In this document: in pieces, positions 1 through 8,267 of the stretch
Layout: each line of letters begins with the position of its first letter
Position numbering within the stretch: the stretch's first letter is position 1
Origin: Bacillota bacterium
Lineage (GTDB): Bacteria > Bacillota > Clostridia > Peptostreptococcales > Anaerovoracaceae
NCBI GenBank assembly: GCA_023415235.1
Contig: JAEZLP010000021.1
Location: 1 to 46,768, forward strand
Length of the DNA: 46,768 nt
Direction of reading: 5' to 3'
Notes under the pieces: generated by a model
The model's database searches: none
What the model saw: the letters and a program-made list of their open reading frames with translations, nothing else
What the model was told of the DNA's origin: nothing
Made by a program: the position numbers and the translations under genes

Positions 1-121
1 TTGCCTCGGGCTTCCTTCAGATTCCGCCTCACGGTGGACACCCTTGCCTCTGGCTATACACTTCCCGCTACTGGCGTGTTCGGGACTTTCACCCGTTAGA
101 CTGCGCCCATGCTGGGCGCAC
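1..121 (-). mobile_element. Group II intron, 5' end (domain I), continues beyond the window
   Basis: Read on the minus strand from 121 downward, the sequence begins GTGCGCCCAGC, a close match to the GUGYG 5' boundary of group II introns. It continues with the GGGTGAAAGTCCCG segment and following helices that I recognise from domain I of bacterial group II introns. The rest, including any reverse transcriptase/maturase ORF, lies left of the window. The intron starts 9 nt past the 3' arm of a terminator-like hairpin, in the same orientation as the upstream protease gene. This is the target preference known for class C introns. The family call is fairly secure; the class and completeness cannot be judged here. 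Confidence 0.75.
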
Positions 122-129
122 ATAATAAA

Positions 130-157
130 GAGGAATCTTGCATGGATTCCTCTTTTT
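130..157. terminator. Bidirectional terminator hairpin beside the intron
   Basis: GAGGAATC (130-137) pairs with GATTCCTC (145-152) around a 7-nt loop. On the plus strand it is followed by TTTTT; on the minus strand by TTTATT. It sits just past the stop codon of the minus-strand S41 protease gene and is its likely terminator. The group II intron begins 9 nt beyond it. Confidence 0.7.
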
Positions 158-193
158 CTATGATCTGGCGATTTAACTTGTATGATGTGCTGA

Positions 194-1660
194 TTATTTC
201 AACAGCTCGATTGCTTTTTTCAGCTGCAGATCCTGTCCGTCTTTTACCCCTGTGATATATGTAACGGTCGCTTTATCCAGCGCTCCCATGGTGGTGTAGT
301 CCAATATCCCTCCGGCATAGAGCTTCTTTTCCGACTGGAATTTTTTCACCGCGGCTACCGTGGCTTCATCCATGGTTCCCGTGACCTTCACCGGATAGCC
401 GAGCATGGCGAGCCGCTGCTGCGCGCCAAAGACGTTCAGTCCCACGGACCCGGCCTTCGGCTTCACCTTTTCAATCATGGGCGCAAATGCCGCATACTGT
501 TCCGCAAGAAGCTGCGCTTCGTCCTTGGAACCATTTTGAACCGTATAATCCGGCACGATTCCCACATGGTCAATTTTCTTTTTGTTCGGCGTCAGGAAAT
601 AATACATGGAGAGCTTCATGCTGGAGCCGTCCGAAAAACTGGTAATCTGCTGGGCGACGCCCTTTCCGTAAGTGGTTGTACCCACCAGGGTCGCCGTTTT
701 GCTGTCCTGCAGGGCGCCGGCCAAGATCTCCGATGAGCTTGCGCTTCCTTCATTGACAAGAAGCACGGTTGGGAGATCAAAATCCGAGTTGCCCGTTGCG
801 GAATAGGTCTCCACGATCTCATTTTTCTGCATGAAATGGGAGATCGGCCCCTTGGGCATCAGCTGGTTGGCAATTTCCATCGCGGTGCTGACCAGTCCTC
901 CGGGATTGTTTCTCACATCGATGATCAAAGCGGTGACGCCTTTCTTTTCAAGCTCTGCCAACGCCGAGGAAAACTCTTTGTTCGTGTCGTTGTCGAAGCT
1001 GGTAATTTGAATATATCCGATATTGTTTTCCAAAACTTTAGAATTGACCGACACAGTCTTGATCTTCGCCCTTGTCAGGGTAAAGCTCAGGGGTTTTCCA
1101 CCCCTTTCTATCACAAGGGTTACCTTTGTGCCTTCCTCTCCCCGCATCATGCTTACCGCTTCATTCAGGGTCTTGGAGGAAATATCCACACCGTCGACCT
1201 TGGTCACGATATCGCCGCTGATAATTCCCGATTTGTCGGCGGGCGTACCCGGGATCGGAGCGACCACGCGGCACTGGCCGTTATAGTCCTCCAGGCTCAG
1301 TCCCACGCCTGAGAATTCGCCGCTGACAGTTTCAATAAAGTTCTCGCCTTCATCAGAGGAACCGTAGTAGACGCTGTATGGATCCTCCAGGGAATCGGTC
1401 ACTCCCTGAAAGGCTCCGTTTACCATCTGATCGAAGGTAATCTCGTCTTTATAGTTCTTATTGATGTATTGCATGTACTGTTTCAGATTCTCCATCTGCT
1501 GATCCAGATACTCATCGGCGGAAGCCGCGTAGACCACGGAGCCCTTCATGCCGAATAAGCCCGGTACCATCATGACAAAGGAGAATGAAGTGATGATCAT
1601 TGCCAGCGCGACGATGAAAGCGATAACCTTGGCAATTCTTTTAGTCGTGTTAGGATTCAA
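194..1660 (-). CDS. S41-family C-terminal processing peptidase with PDZ and peptidoglycan-binding domains
   Basis: Secreted or membrane-anchored serine protease of the CtpA/CtpB family (488 aa). Residues 9-35 are a hydrophobic signal anchor. A PDZ domain covers about 110-195 (GVGLSLEDYNG, then PADKSGIISGDIVTKVDG). The S41 catalytic domain follows, with the serine cluster GSASSSEI (305-312; nucleophile probably S308) and the general-base lysine K333 in TTYGKG. The C-terminal 75 residues match a PG_binding_1 repeat (FGAQQRLAMLGY ... AVKKFQSEK), which should target it to the cell wall. The start is TTG, preceded by AAAGGGGG. In spore formers, relatives of this architecture cleave SpoIVFA-type regulators, but the substrate here is unknown. 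Confidence 0.9.
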   Translation of the reverse strand: MNPNTTKRIAKVIAFIVALAMIITSFSFVMMVPGLFGMKGSVVYAASADEYLDQQMENLKQYMQYINKNYKDEITFDQMVNGAFQGVTDSLEDPYSVYYGSSDEGENFIETVSGEFSGVGLSLEDYNGQCRVVAPIPGTPADKSGIISGDIVTKVDGVDISSKTLNEAVSMMRGEEGTKVTLVIERGGKPLSFTLTRAKIKTVSVNSKVLENNIGYIQITSFDNDTNKEFSSALAELEKKGVTALIIDVRNNPGGLVSTAMEIANQLMPKGPISHFMQKNEIVETYSATGNSDFDLPTVLLVNEGSASSSEILAGALQDSKTATLVGTTTYGKGVAQQITSFSDGSSMKLSMYYFLTPNKKKIDHVGIVPDYTVQNGSKDEAQLLAEQYAAFAPMIEKVKPKAGSVGLNVFGAQQRLAMLGYPVKVTGTMDEATVAAVKKFQSEKKLYAGGILDYTTMGALDKATVTYITGVKDGQDLQLKKAIELLK

Positions 1661-1697
1661 GGTTTTTTCCCCCTTTTACTCATCCATCTATTTTTTT

Positions 1698-2126
1698 CTA
1701 TATGATTTCGATGTCAAGGATGCTTCTTCCTTCGGACAGGCCTCTGAGGCTGATGTGATAGTCAATATTCAGCGAGCCTTTGCCCTCCGATTTTTCGATT
1801 TTGTTGATTACATCGTTGGTCAGTACCTCCATCTCAACAGACCCGAACGGAGTGTCATAGTATCCCTTGAAACGCTTTCCCTTTTCAAACTCGATCTCAG
1901 TGTCAAGACCGATGCTTTCGCCGAATCGCTTCATTTTTATATTATCACCGGTGATCTTCAGGCTTGTGGTGCAGCCCTCCATTCCGGAGAATTCGCTCTC
2001 ATCATACAGCAAATAAACCGAGTCGCCTTTCACATAGTATTTGCCCTCGGTAACAAATTCCAGCTGCTCCTCTTCAGAGTCAGAAGTCACCTGTTTTCCA
2101 ACGATTTTTAACATGATGTCTTTCAT
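1698..2126 (-). CDS. DUF1934 family protein (YwiB-like)
   Basis: A 142-aa cytoplasmic protein beginning MKDIMLKIVGKQ. It is predicted to be mostly beta-strand and has the DUF1934 pattern: GKYYVKGDSVYLLYDESE, then TTSLKI and a central GxxYDTPFG-like segment near residue 95. The family has a calycin-like beta-barrel fold and no firmly assigned function. I chose the ATG at 2126 because AGGAGGTG lies directly upstream; a longer frame running to 2174 has no ribosome binding site. It lies 37 bp upstream of the S41 protease on the same strand and probably shares its transcript. Confidence 0.8.
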   Translation of the reverse strand: MKDIMLKIVGKQVTSDSEEEQLEFVTEGKYYVKGDSVYLLYDESEFSGMEGCTTSLKITGDNIKMKRFGESIGLDTEIEFEKGKRFKGYYDTPFGSVEMEVLTNDVINKIEKSEGKGSLNIDYHISLRGLSEGRSILDIEII

Positions 2127-2182
2127 GTTACACCTCCTCTCGGTTAGTATAACATATAACGAAACAATCCTCAATTAGAAAC

Positions 2183-2206
2183 AAAAAAGCGCATACAACG
2201 ATGCGC
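2183..2206 (-). terminator. Rho-independent terminator
   Basis: GCGCAT (2189-2194) pairs with ATGCGC (2201-2206). On the minus strand the stem is followed by six T (2183-2188). It ends the small ORF at 2249-2377 and separates it from the DUF1934 gene. Confidence 0.75.
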
Positions 2207-2248
2207 CTTTCAGAGCTTATTTATCTCTTATCACACGGAAAAACTGAC

Positions 2249-2377
2249 TTATACCTCGACCTGTCTTCCCAGCTTTTTCAGTTTCTCAGAATCTTCCTTT
2301 TCAAAGTCGATATTCATTTCTTCGGGAATATCCTTCATGCCTTCACGGCTTGCACTCTGAACCTTATCAAAATCCAT
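2249..2377 (-). CDS. Small conserved-looking 42-aa protein
   Basis: A 42-residue ORF, MDFDKVQSASREG through LKKLGRQVEV. It starts with ATG at 2377 and has a strong AGGAGGTGAATGCG ribosome binding site, with a clean terminator 43 bp after its stop. It is highly charged and helical, with no membrane segment and no cysteine. I do not recognise a family. The strong initiation signal, the dedicated terminator and the codon use argue that it is real despite its size. It follows the ddl gene on the same strand (132-bp gap). Confidence 0.6.
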   Translation of the reverse strand: MDFDKVQSASREGMKDIPEEMNIDFEKEDSEKLKKLGRQVEV

Positions 2378-2509
2378 CGCATTCACCTCCTGTGATTAAT
2401 GTAACCACAGGCTGTGATTTTATGCCCTTCGCAAACCTGTTTTCTTTGGAAGTATTATCCTCGAGAATCTTTTCAGTTTCGTCTCTGTTTTTCAGCGCTG
2501 CTGGTGTTT

Positions 2510-3583
2510 TTAGCCGTGCCTCTGCCTGTACCGCTCAAATCCCAGTTCGACGATGCGTTCGATCAGCTCCGGATACGGTACTCCTGCTTCCGCCCAAAGG
2601 AGCGGGAACATGCTGTATCTGGTAAATCCGGGAATCGTGTTGATTTCGTTTAAATAAACCTTGTTTGTTCCTTTTTCCAGGAAGAAATCAACTCTGGCAT
2701 ACCCAGAGCAATCCAGCAGGCGGTATGCTTCGATGGCGATGGCCCTGATCTCTTCCGCGGTCTCCGCCGGAATGTCAGCCGGAATGCATATTTTCGACTG
2801 GCCGCCGTCAAAATATTTCGCACGGTAGCTGTAAAACTCCTCGGATGGCAGAATTTCACCCACTGCGGCGGCTTTCGGTTCATGGTTTCCTAAAACTCCG
2901 GTCTCGATTTCCCTGCAGGAGAGCCCCTCTTCCAACACCAGTCTGCGGTCGTACTTGCACGCTTCCAGGATTGCGGCCTTTAACTCTTCTGAGTTTTTTG
3001 CCTTTGTAATGCCTACGCTGGAGCCCATGTTGGCGGGTTTGACAAAGATCGGATAGGGCAGGAACTTTTCAATTCGATGGACGGTGCCTTCCATATCGGC
3101 CAGCGCTTCCTCTTTAAAGAGATTCAAATGCCGGCAGATAGGCAGATTTTCCTTCGCAAAGATTTCCTTTGCCAGGGCTTTATCCATAGCAGCCGCAGAG
3201 CCAAGCACGCCGCAGCCTCCGTATGGGATATCCGCCATTTCAAAAAGGCCCTGTATGGTTCCGTCTTCGCCGTTTGGTCCGTGGAGGATCGGCAGCGCAA
3301 AATCGATCCGGTCCTTGAGGGATTTTCCGCCGGAACCCAGCACGGTAAGCGAATATTTCTCGGGCTCCGCTAAAAGTGCCGCTTCCGCCACAGCCTGCCA
3401 GCTTCCGTCCTCTATCTTGTCAACCGGCCCGTCATAAAGCAGCCAGTTTCCTTCCTTTGTAATACCGATATACACCGGTATGAATTTTTCCCTGTTGATT
3501 GCCTTGATTACGGAGGTGGCGGACATCAGGGAGATTTCATGCTCTCCGGACCGTCCTCCGAATATTATGCCTAGTCTGATCAT
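2510..3583 (-). CDS. ddl: D-alanine--D-alanine ligase
   Basis: ATP-grasp ligase that joins two D-alanines for the peptidoglycan stem peptide in the cytoplasm (357 aa, normal length). The N-terminus MIRLGIIFGGRSGEHEIS is the Ddl signature. The region FVKPANMGSSVGITKA is the ATP-grasp phosphate-binding loop, and GYARVDFFL with NEINTIPGFT carries the Mg/ATP ligands and the D-Ala pocket. A GGGAGG ribosome binding site lies 8-9 nt before the ATG, and an extended -10 promoter lies upstream. The active-site loop segment reads EEFYSYRAKYFDGG, i.e. a Y-type rather than a D-lactate-type (vancomycin resistance) loop. Confidence 0.95.
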   Translation of the reverse strand: MIRLGIIFGGRSGEHEISLMSATSVIKAINREKFIPVYIGITKEGNWLLYDGPVDKIEDGSWQAVAEAALLAEPEKYSLTVLGSGGKSLKDRIDFALPILHGPNGEDGTIQGLFEMADIPYGGCGVLGSAAAMDKALAKEIFAKENLPICRHLNLFKEEALADMEGTVHRIEKFLPYPIFVKPANMGSSVGITKAKNSEELKAAILEACKYDRRLVLEEGLSCREIETGVLGNHEPKAAAVGEILPSEEFYSYRAKYFDGGQSKICIPADIPAETAEEIRAIAIEAYRLLDCSGYARVDFFLEKGTNKVYLNEINTIPGFTRYSMFPLLWAEAGVPYPELIERIVELGFERYRQRHG

Positions 3584-3648
3584 TCATTTTCCTCCCGCTC
3601 GGTTAATTTCGCCGATTTGCAAGACCGGCCGGCGAGCTTAGATATTTC

Positions 3649-3657
3649 ATTATATCA
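3649..3657 (-). promoter_or_regulatory. Extended -10 promoter before ddl
   Basis: The minus strand reads TGATATAAT, a consensus extended -10 element, 66 bases before the ddl start codon. There is no convincing -35 box, which fits an extended -10 promoter. Confidence 0.45.
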
Positions 3658-3689
3658 TACTACAAGGCAAAAAAGACATCAATCCGATT

Positions 3690-4079
3690 CTATTGCTGTG
3701 ACTGCTGATTTTTCAACAGATCGCGGATCTCCGCAAGCAGCTCCTGCTCGGTTGGCTTGGGCGGCTCGTCCGCTGGAGGTTTTGCTTCCTCTCTTCTCAA
3801 GGTTTTATTGATGAGACGGATCGCGATAAAGATAGCAAATGCGATGATCAGAAAGTCCACCACACTTTGAATAAAGTTGCCATACGCAAAGGTGACGTTG
3901 CCAGCCTCCCATGTCATGTCCGTAAAATTGACTCCTGATGTGAGAATGGAAACCACCGGCATAATCAGATCGTTGACAAGAGACGTGACAATTTTGCCGA
4001 ACGCGCCTCCGATGACAACACCGATCGCCAGATCGATTACGTTCCCTCTCATTGCAAATTCTTTAAATTCCTTTAGCAT
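3690..4079 (-). CDS. mscL: Large-conductance mechanosensitive channel MscL
   Basis: Pentameric membrane channel that opens under hypo-osmotic stress (129 aa). It has the MscL N-terminal amphipathic helix MLKEFKEFAMRGN, followed by TM1 VIDLAIGVVIGGAFGKIVTSL and a periplasmic loop. TM2 is FIQSVVDFLIIAFAIFIAI, and a cytoplasmic helical bundle follows (PTEQELLAEIRDLLKNQ). The start codon overlaps the 3' end of hslO by 17 nt and is preceded by AAGGAGGAACGAG, so the two genes are translationally linked. Confidence 0.95.
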   Translation of the reverse strand: MLKEFKEFAMRGNVIDLAIGVVIGGAFGKIVTSLVNDLIMPVVSILTSGVNFTDMTWEAGNVTFAYGNFIQSVVDFLIIAFAIFIAIRLINKTLRREEAKPPADEPPKPTEQELLAEIRDLLKNQQSQQ

Positions 4080-5013
4080 CAGCTCGTTCCTCCTTCTGCA
4101 TGCTTTCCTTCAGGAGCCTTTCCAGATGCTCCTTGTCAAACTGGTATTTTGTGCCGCAGAACTGGCAGACTAGCTCTGCTTTTTCATCTTCTTTGATAAT
4201 TTCCGACAGGTCCTTGGATCCGATGCTGAGCACAACCTGTTCCAGCCGTTCCAGCGAACAGTCGCAATTCCATTTTATATCTCTGTATTCCAACCGTTCC
4301 ACGGCGAATTCCTCGGGGAGCGGTTTGAAAATGCGTTCAAGCAGGGCGTCGATGACGGCTTCCTCTGTTTTCCCCGCTGATTGTCCCGTCACTTCTTCCA
4401 CCAGGCTGCTGACGGGAGTCATATCGGCAAGAAGCTTTTCCAGTACTTCCACCGAACCCGGATTTGCGTCCGGCAGCATCTGGATGATCATTCCTCCGGC
4501 AGCCAGCGTGGTATAATCCGTATTGATCCTAACGCCCAGGGCTACCGAAGTGGACTGCTGCTCCGAAAGGAAAAAATATGCGGTGAGATCTTCGCCGATT
4601 TCTCCGCTTACCAGATCGATTCTGCCTACGTAGGGCTCCCGCAATCCCAGATCTTTGATCACAGTCAGCGTGCCGTTTCCGATCGCTCCGCCCACGTCGA
4701 GCTTTCCGTTTTTCTTCAGGGGCAGGTCCACATCCGGATTGTGGATATAGCCTTTGACGGTTCCGTCGCCGCTGGCGGTCACCAGAATCTCTCCGGCAGG
4801 GCCGTCTCCCTTGAATTGTATCGTCAGCTTGTCCTTTTGATTCTTCAGCTGCAGCCCCATTAACCCCGCTCCGGTCAGCGCCCTTCCCAGGGCTGCCGTG
4901 GCCAGAGGGCTGGTCTGATGTACCTTCCGCGCATCCTCCACCATGGTCGTTGAGATGGCAAGGTATACCCGGAAGGAATGGCTTTTATCTATTGCTATCA
5001 ATGCTTTGTTCAT
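4063..5013 (-). CDS. hslO: Hsp33 redox-regulated chaperonin
   Basis: Cytosolic holdase chaperone activated by oxidation (316 aa). The N-terminal domain has the family pattern ATAALGRALTGAGLMG. The C-terminal zinc site is intact: C250 and C252 in CDC, and C283 and C286 in CQFC. These four cysteines bind zinc when reduced and form disulfides under oxidative stress. It lies 60 bp downstream of the phosphomutase gene and overlaps mscL. Confidence 0.95.
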   Translation of the reverse strand: MNKALIAIDKSHSFRVYLAISTTMVEDARKVHQTSPLATAALGRALTGAGLMGLQLKNQKDKLTIQFKGDGPAGEILVTASGDGTVKGYIHNPDVDLPLKKNGKLDVGGAIGNGTLTVIKDLGLREPYVGRIDLVSGEIGEDLTAYFFLSEQQSTSVALGVRINTDYTTLAAGGMIIQMLPDANPGSVEVLEKLLADMTPVSSLVEEVTGQSAGKTEEAVIDALLERIFKPLPEEFAVERLEYRDIKWNCDCSLERLEQVVLSIGSKDLSEIIKEDEKAELVCQFCGTKYQFDKEHLERLLKESMQKEERADAKGI

Positions 5014-5073
5014 CTATATTTTGTCTCCTCTTCTAAAACATCAAGCCCCGCGCTGAGGTGTCAGCAGGCGTTC

Positions 5074-6870
5074 CTATTGAATGATTTCCTTCAATTCACC
5101 CTTCAGCCCGGCGATGATCTCCTCCGATTCCGGTCTGCTTCCGCCCTTTGCAGAGAGATAGATCTTTAGCTTGGGCTCGGTGCCGGAGGGACGGACCACG
5201 ATGCTGCTTCCGTCCTCCAGGACATATTCCAGCACATCGGATTTCGGCAGCCTGATCGGCTTTGTTCCCACAGCCAGATCGCAGGCTTTGGAGTTCCCCA
5301 GTATTCTTCTCTGCGACAGCTGGTAGTCTGCAATCTCCACGACTCTTCGACCGATCAGAGCAGCGGGAGGATTCTCGCGGAGGCCCTTCATGATGGCGTT
5401 CATCCTTTCCATGCCTGCAGCCCCCTCAAAGGTGAATTCCATAAGATCATTTTTATAATACCCATATTTTTCATACAACTCACACAGCCGGTCAACCAAC
5501 GTTTTTCCGGCTTTTTTATAATAGGCGGTCATTTCGCAGATCAGCATGGAGGCATTCACGGCGTCCTTGTCTCTGACGTAGGCGCCGGACAGATACCCAT
5601 AGCTTTCCTCGAAACCGAAAATATATCGGTCCTCTTCACCCTTTGCTTCTAAAAAACCGATCTGCTCGCCGATGAATTTGAAGCCGGTCAGCACGTCAAT
5701 CATCGTAACTCCGTAATTTTTCGCAACCTTCTCGGCCATTTTGCTGGTGACGATGGTTTTAATCGCAATGGGCTCCCGGGGCAGGGGTTTCGCGCCTGCC
5801 GCTGCGCCGCCACGCTCTGCCTCTCCGCGAACTGTGCAGAGATAATCAAGAAGCAGGATTCCCGCTTCGTTGCCTGTAATCAGTTGATACTCTTCGTTTA
5901 ATTGTTCGTTCCGATGTCTGACCGCGATTCCCACCCGGTCGCAGTCGGGATCCGTCGCCAGCAGAAGATCGGGAGCCTTGCCTTCCCGGGCCAGTTTCCT
6001 GCAGAGTTCCAGGCCTAGCTGCAGCGCTTCCTTTTTTTCAGGATTCGGATAGGGGCAGGTGGGGAATTTTCCGTCAGGCTGCTCCTGTTCCTTGACGATG
6101 CTCACCTGTTTCACATCGATCCGGTCCATGATCTTTCTTACCAGCACATTGCCCGTTCCGTTAAGCGGGGTATAAACTACGGACAGCTCCGAACAGTCGA
6201 CGCCGGTGCTTTCCTGCAGGACCGCCGTCAGGTACGCCTCCATGGCCTCCTCTGATATATACTCGATGAGGTCCGCGGCTTTTCCTTCGGTTTTCACATC
6301 CTTGAAAAGATCGACCTTCTGTATGCAGGACAAAACCTCATCCGCGGCCTCCAGGGTCAGCTGGCAGCCCTCTTCGTTATATGCCTTGTAACCGTTGTAT
6401 TGGGAAGGGTTATGACTGGCCGTCACCATGATTCCGGCGCAGCATTTGAAATGCCGTACGGCAAAGGACAGCGCAGGGGTCGGCATAAGCTCCGTATATA
6501 AATAGGATTTGATCCCGTTTGCGGCAAGCACAGAGGCGGCCTCCGCAGCAAACAGCCGGGAATTGATCCTGCTGTCGTAAGCGATGGCAACCGCGGGCGG
6601 CTTGCCGGAATATTTTTCTCCCCCGGGTCCGTAATGGCGATTGAGATAATCCGCGAAGCCCTGAGTGGCTTTTCTGACGGTATAAATGTTCATTCTGTTC
6701 GTTCCGGCGCCGAGAATTCCTCTCAGCCCTCCGGTTCCGAATTCCAGATCCCTGTAAAACCGGTCCTCGATTTCCTCCCGGTCCGTAATTTTCAGAAGCT
6801 CTTCTCTCAGCGTCTCGTCCAGATCCTCCTGGGCCAGCCAGTGCTTCATTCTCTCCTCCGCTTGAAACAT
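5074..6870 (-). CDS. Alpha-phosphoglucomutase / phosphomannomutase
   Basis: Alpha-D-phosphohexomutase (598 aa, the long PgcA-like form) interconverting glucose-1-P/glucose-6-P and possibly mannose phosphates. The active-site serine is S152 in VTASHNPSQYNG. The metal loop is DPDCDR, the sugar-recognition loop is GFEESYGYL, and the C-terminal phosphate loop is RPSGTEPKLKIY, so all four domains are intact. A short Ala/Gly-rich insertion (about residues 352-372, ERGGAAAGAKPLPR) interrupts domain 3. Translation starts at an ATG after AAGGAGGG. It heads a minus-strand cluster with hslO and mscL. Confidence 0.93.
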   Translation of the reverse strand: MFQAEERMKHWLAQEDLDETLREELLKITDREEIEDRFYRDLEFGTGGLRGILGAGTNRMNIYTVRKATQGFADYLNRHYGPGGEKYSGKPPAVAIAYDSRINSRLFAAEAASVLAANGIKSYLYTELMPTPALSFAVRHFKCCAGIMVTASHNPSQYNGYKAYNEEGCQLTLEAADEVLSCIQKVDLFKDVKTEGKAADLIEYISEEAMEAYLTAVLQESTGVDCSELSVVYTPLNGTGNVLVRKIMDRIDVKQVSIVKEQEQPDGKFPTCPYPNPEKKEALQLGLELCRKLAREGKAPDLLLATDPDCDRVGIAVRHRNEQLNEEYQLITGNEAGILLLDYLCTVRGEAERGGAAAGAKPLPREPIAIKTIVTSKMAEKVAKNYGVTMIDVLTGFKFIGEQIGFLEAKGEEDRYIFGFEESYGYLSGAYVRDKDAVNASMLICEMTAYYKKAGKTLVDRLCELYEKYGYYKNDLMEFTFEGAAGMERMNAIMKGLRENPPAALIGRRVVEIADYQLSQRRILGNSKACDLAVGTKPIRLPKSDVLEYVLEDGSSIVVRPSGTEPKLKIYLSAKGGSRPESEEIIAGLKGELKEIIQ

Positions 6871-6921
6871 TCCCGTTCCCTCCTTGTTTTAGCCCTTCCG
6901 CTTAAATTGTGATTTTTGATT

Positions 6922-6950
6922 CTATTATTCTACCACACTTGTTTCGTCAA
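6922..6950 (-). promoter_or_regulatory. Sigma-A type promoter of the phosphomutase gene
   Basis: On the minus strand, TTGACG (6945-6950) and TAATAG (6922-6927) are separated by 17 bp, about 50 bp upstream of the start codon. Confidence 0.5.
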
Positions 6951-7034
6951 TAAAAGGGGGGCGAAATCCCTCTCTGCCTCCTTCTCTTCCGCCTTCTTTG
7001 CCTCCCATCATGCTTCCAAGATCGGTGGTCAAAC

Positions 7035-7064
7035 ATAAAAAAACAGCCACAAGCTGGCTGTTTT
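7035..7064 (-). terminator. Terminator at the end of the amidohydrolase/BTAD operon
   Basis: AACAGCCA (7042-7049) pairs with TGGCTGTT (7055-7062). The minus strand continues into a run of T. It lies just after the stop codon of the BTAD regulator gene. The plus strand also has TTTT after the stem, so it may work in both directions. Confidence 0.8.
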
Positions 7065-7090
7065 ATCACTTTATAAAGGAAAGGTCCTAT

Positions 7091-8254
7091 TCAGTACCGT
7101 ATTGACACATTCTTATATCTCCTGGTTTCCAGATTCCGGATAACCGACTGGGAAACAGGATCCATACTCGCAAGATCTATAATTTTAATGCTTAATTCAT
7201 ACCGACAGGAAATGTGTTCGATGAGCTTGATCATTCCCATAGCAATTCGGACGGGAGGAACCGAGCCATGTCCTTCTTTTAGGTTAAATTCCGCTTTTTC
7301 TTCTTCAGGAAGAAGTCCTGTGTAAATATAGCTCAGGTCTTTCCGGTAAGCCTTTTCCAGTTCCAGTATGTATTTTCGGTCCGCAGTACCGGTAATCTGA
7401 TCAATCAATTCCGCAAGTCCGAAGTATTCCACCTCTTTCAAGCCGCGGAGGGTGACGTCGATCCTTTTATTGATTACCCTGTCCTTGCCCTCCGGCTCGT
7501 GTTTCGGGGTGCACGGCGTTTCCAGCAGCTTTCTGTAAAGCTGCTTCAATTCGTCGTTGGGAGAGGTGTTTAAATTTCTGCGGAGCACATTTTCAAAATT
7601 TTTATAATAGTTGATTGCCGCTGTCCTGTTGCCCAGTCTCCCGTAGATTTGTATGGTCCGCAGTGCAAACTGCTCGTTGTATGGTTCGATTGCCACCGCT
7701 TCGTTGAGGATCCGGAGTTCCTCCTCAAACCGTTCCTGTTCCTCATAGAGTCCGATCAATCTTTCCAGAATTTCAATCTGCCGGTTCTGACATACCACCC
7801 GTTCAAATAGGATCATCTCATTGAAGTCGTCGCAGTTTTTCAAATAAAGTCCTTCCAGAAAATCCCCTTTGAACAGAGCTCTGAGTTTCAACAGTTCATC
7901 GATACTGTCCACCTGAGATGCATTGAAGTTGTCAAGCATTGTTTTATCGCTCGTATAAGGGTACTTTTCGTTGATCCTGCAGAAATCCTTGCCGGAAATG
8001 ATGAAGTCTTCCCCGTCCGGGCCCTGGGGAATGTTTTTTCGAATATTCCACAGGTTAAAACGGAGATTGGATTTCGCTGCGTCATCATCGCTGTCCGGCC
8101 AGAGGTAGGAAATGATCTTTTCCTTGCTCATATTCTTGTTTTTATTCAGAACAAGCAGAAAAATCAAAGCCTCAAGCTTGCTGCTCAGCTTTTCACTGAT
8201 ACATTCATGATCGAGATAGATTGCTCCTTTGCCCAGCATGGATATGGTAAGCAT
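7091..8254 (-). CDS. BTAD/SARP-like transcriptional regulator
   Basis: A 387-aa regulator. Residues 1-95 form a winged-helix, OmpR-like DNA-binding domain typical of SARP proteins (MLTISMLGKGAIYL, then LIFLLVLNKNKNMSKEKIISYLWPD). Residues about 100-250 are the bacterial transcriptional activator domain made of TPR-like helices (LERLIGLYEEQERFEEELRILNEAVAIEPYNEQFALR). The last 125 residues form a domain I do not recognise. There is no ATPase domain, so it is a small SARP type. It is the last gene of a five-gene operon, 13 bp after an amidohydrolase gene. A role in controlling that operon is inferred from position only. Confidence 0.75.
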   Translation of the reverse strand: MLTISMLGKGAIYLDHECISEKLSSKLEALIFLLVLNKNKNMSKEKIISYLWPDSDDDAAKSNLRFNLWNIRKNIPQGPDGEDFIISGKDFCRINEKYPYTSDKTMLDNFNASQVDSIDELLKLRALFKGDFLEGLYLKNCDDFNEMILFERVVCQNRQIEILERLIGLYEEQERFEEELRILNEAVAIEPYNEQFALRTIQIYGRLGNRTAAINYYKNFENVLRRNLNTSPNDELKQLYRKLLETPCTPKHEPEGKDRVINKRIDVTLRGLKEVEYFGLAELIDQITGTADRKYILELEKAYRKDLSYIYTGLLPEEEKAEFNLKEGHGSVPPVRIAMGMIKLIEHISCRYELSIKIIDLASMDPVSQSVIRNLETRRYKNVSIRY

Positions 8255-8267
8255 AATAAAATCCCTT

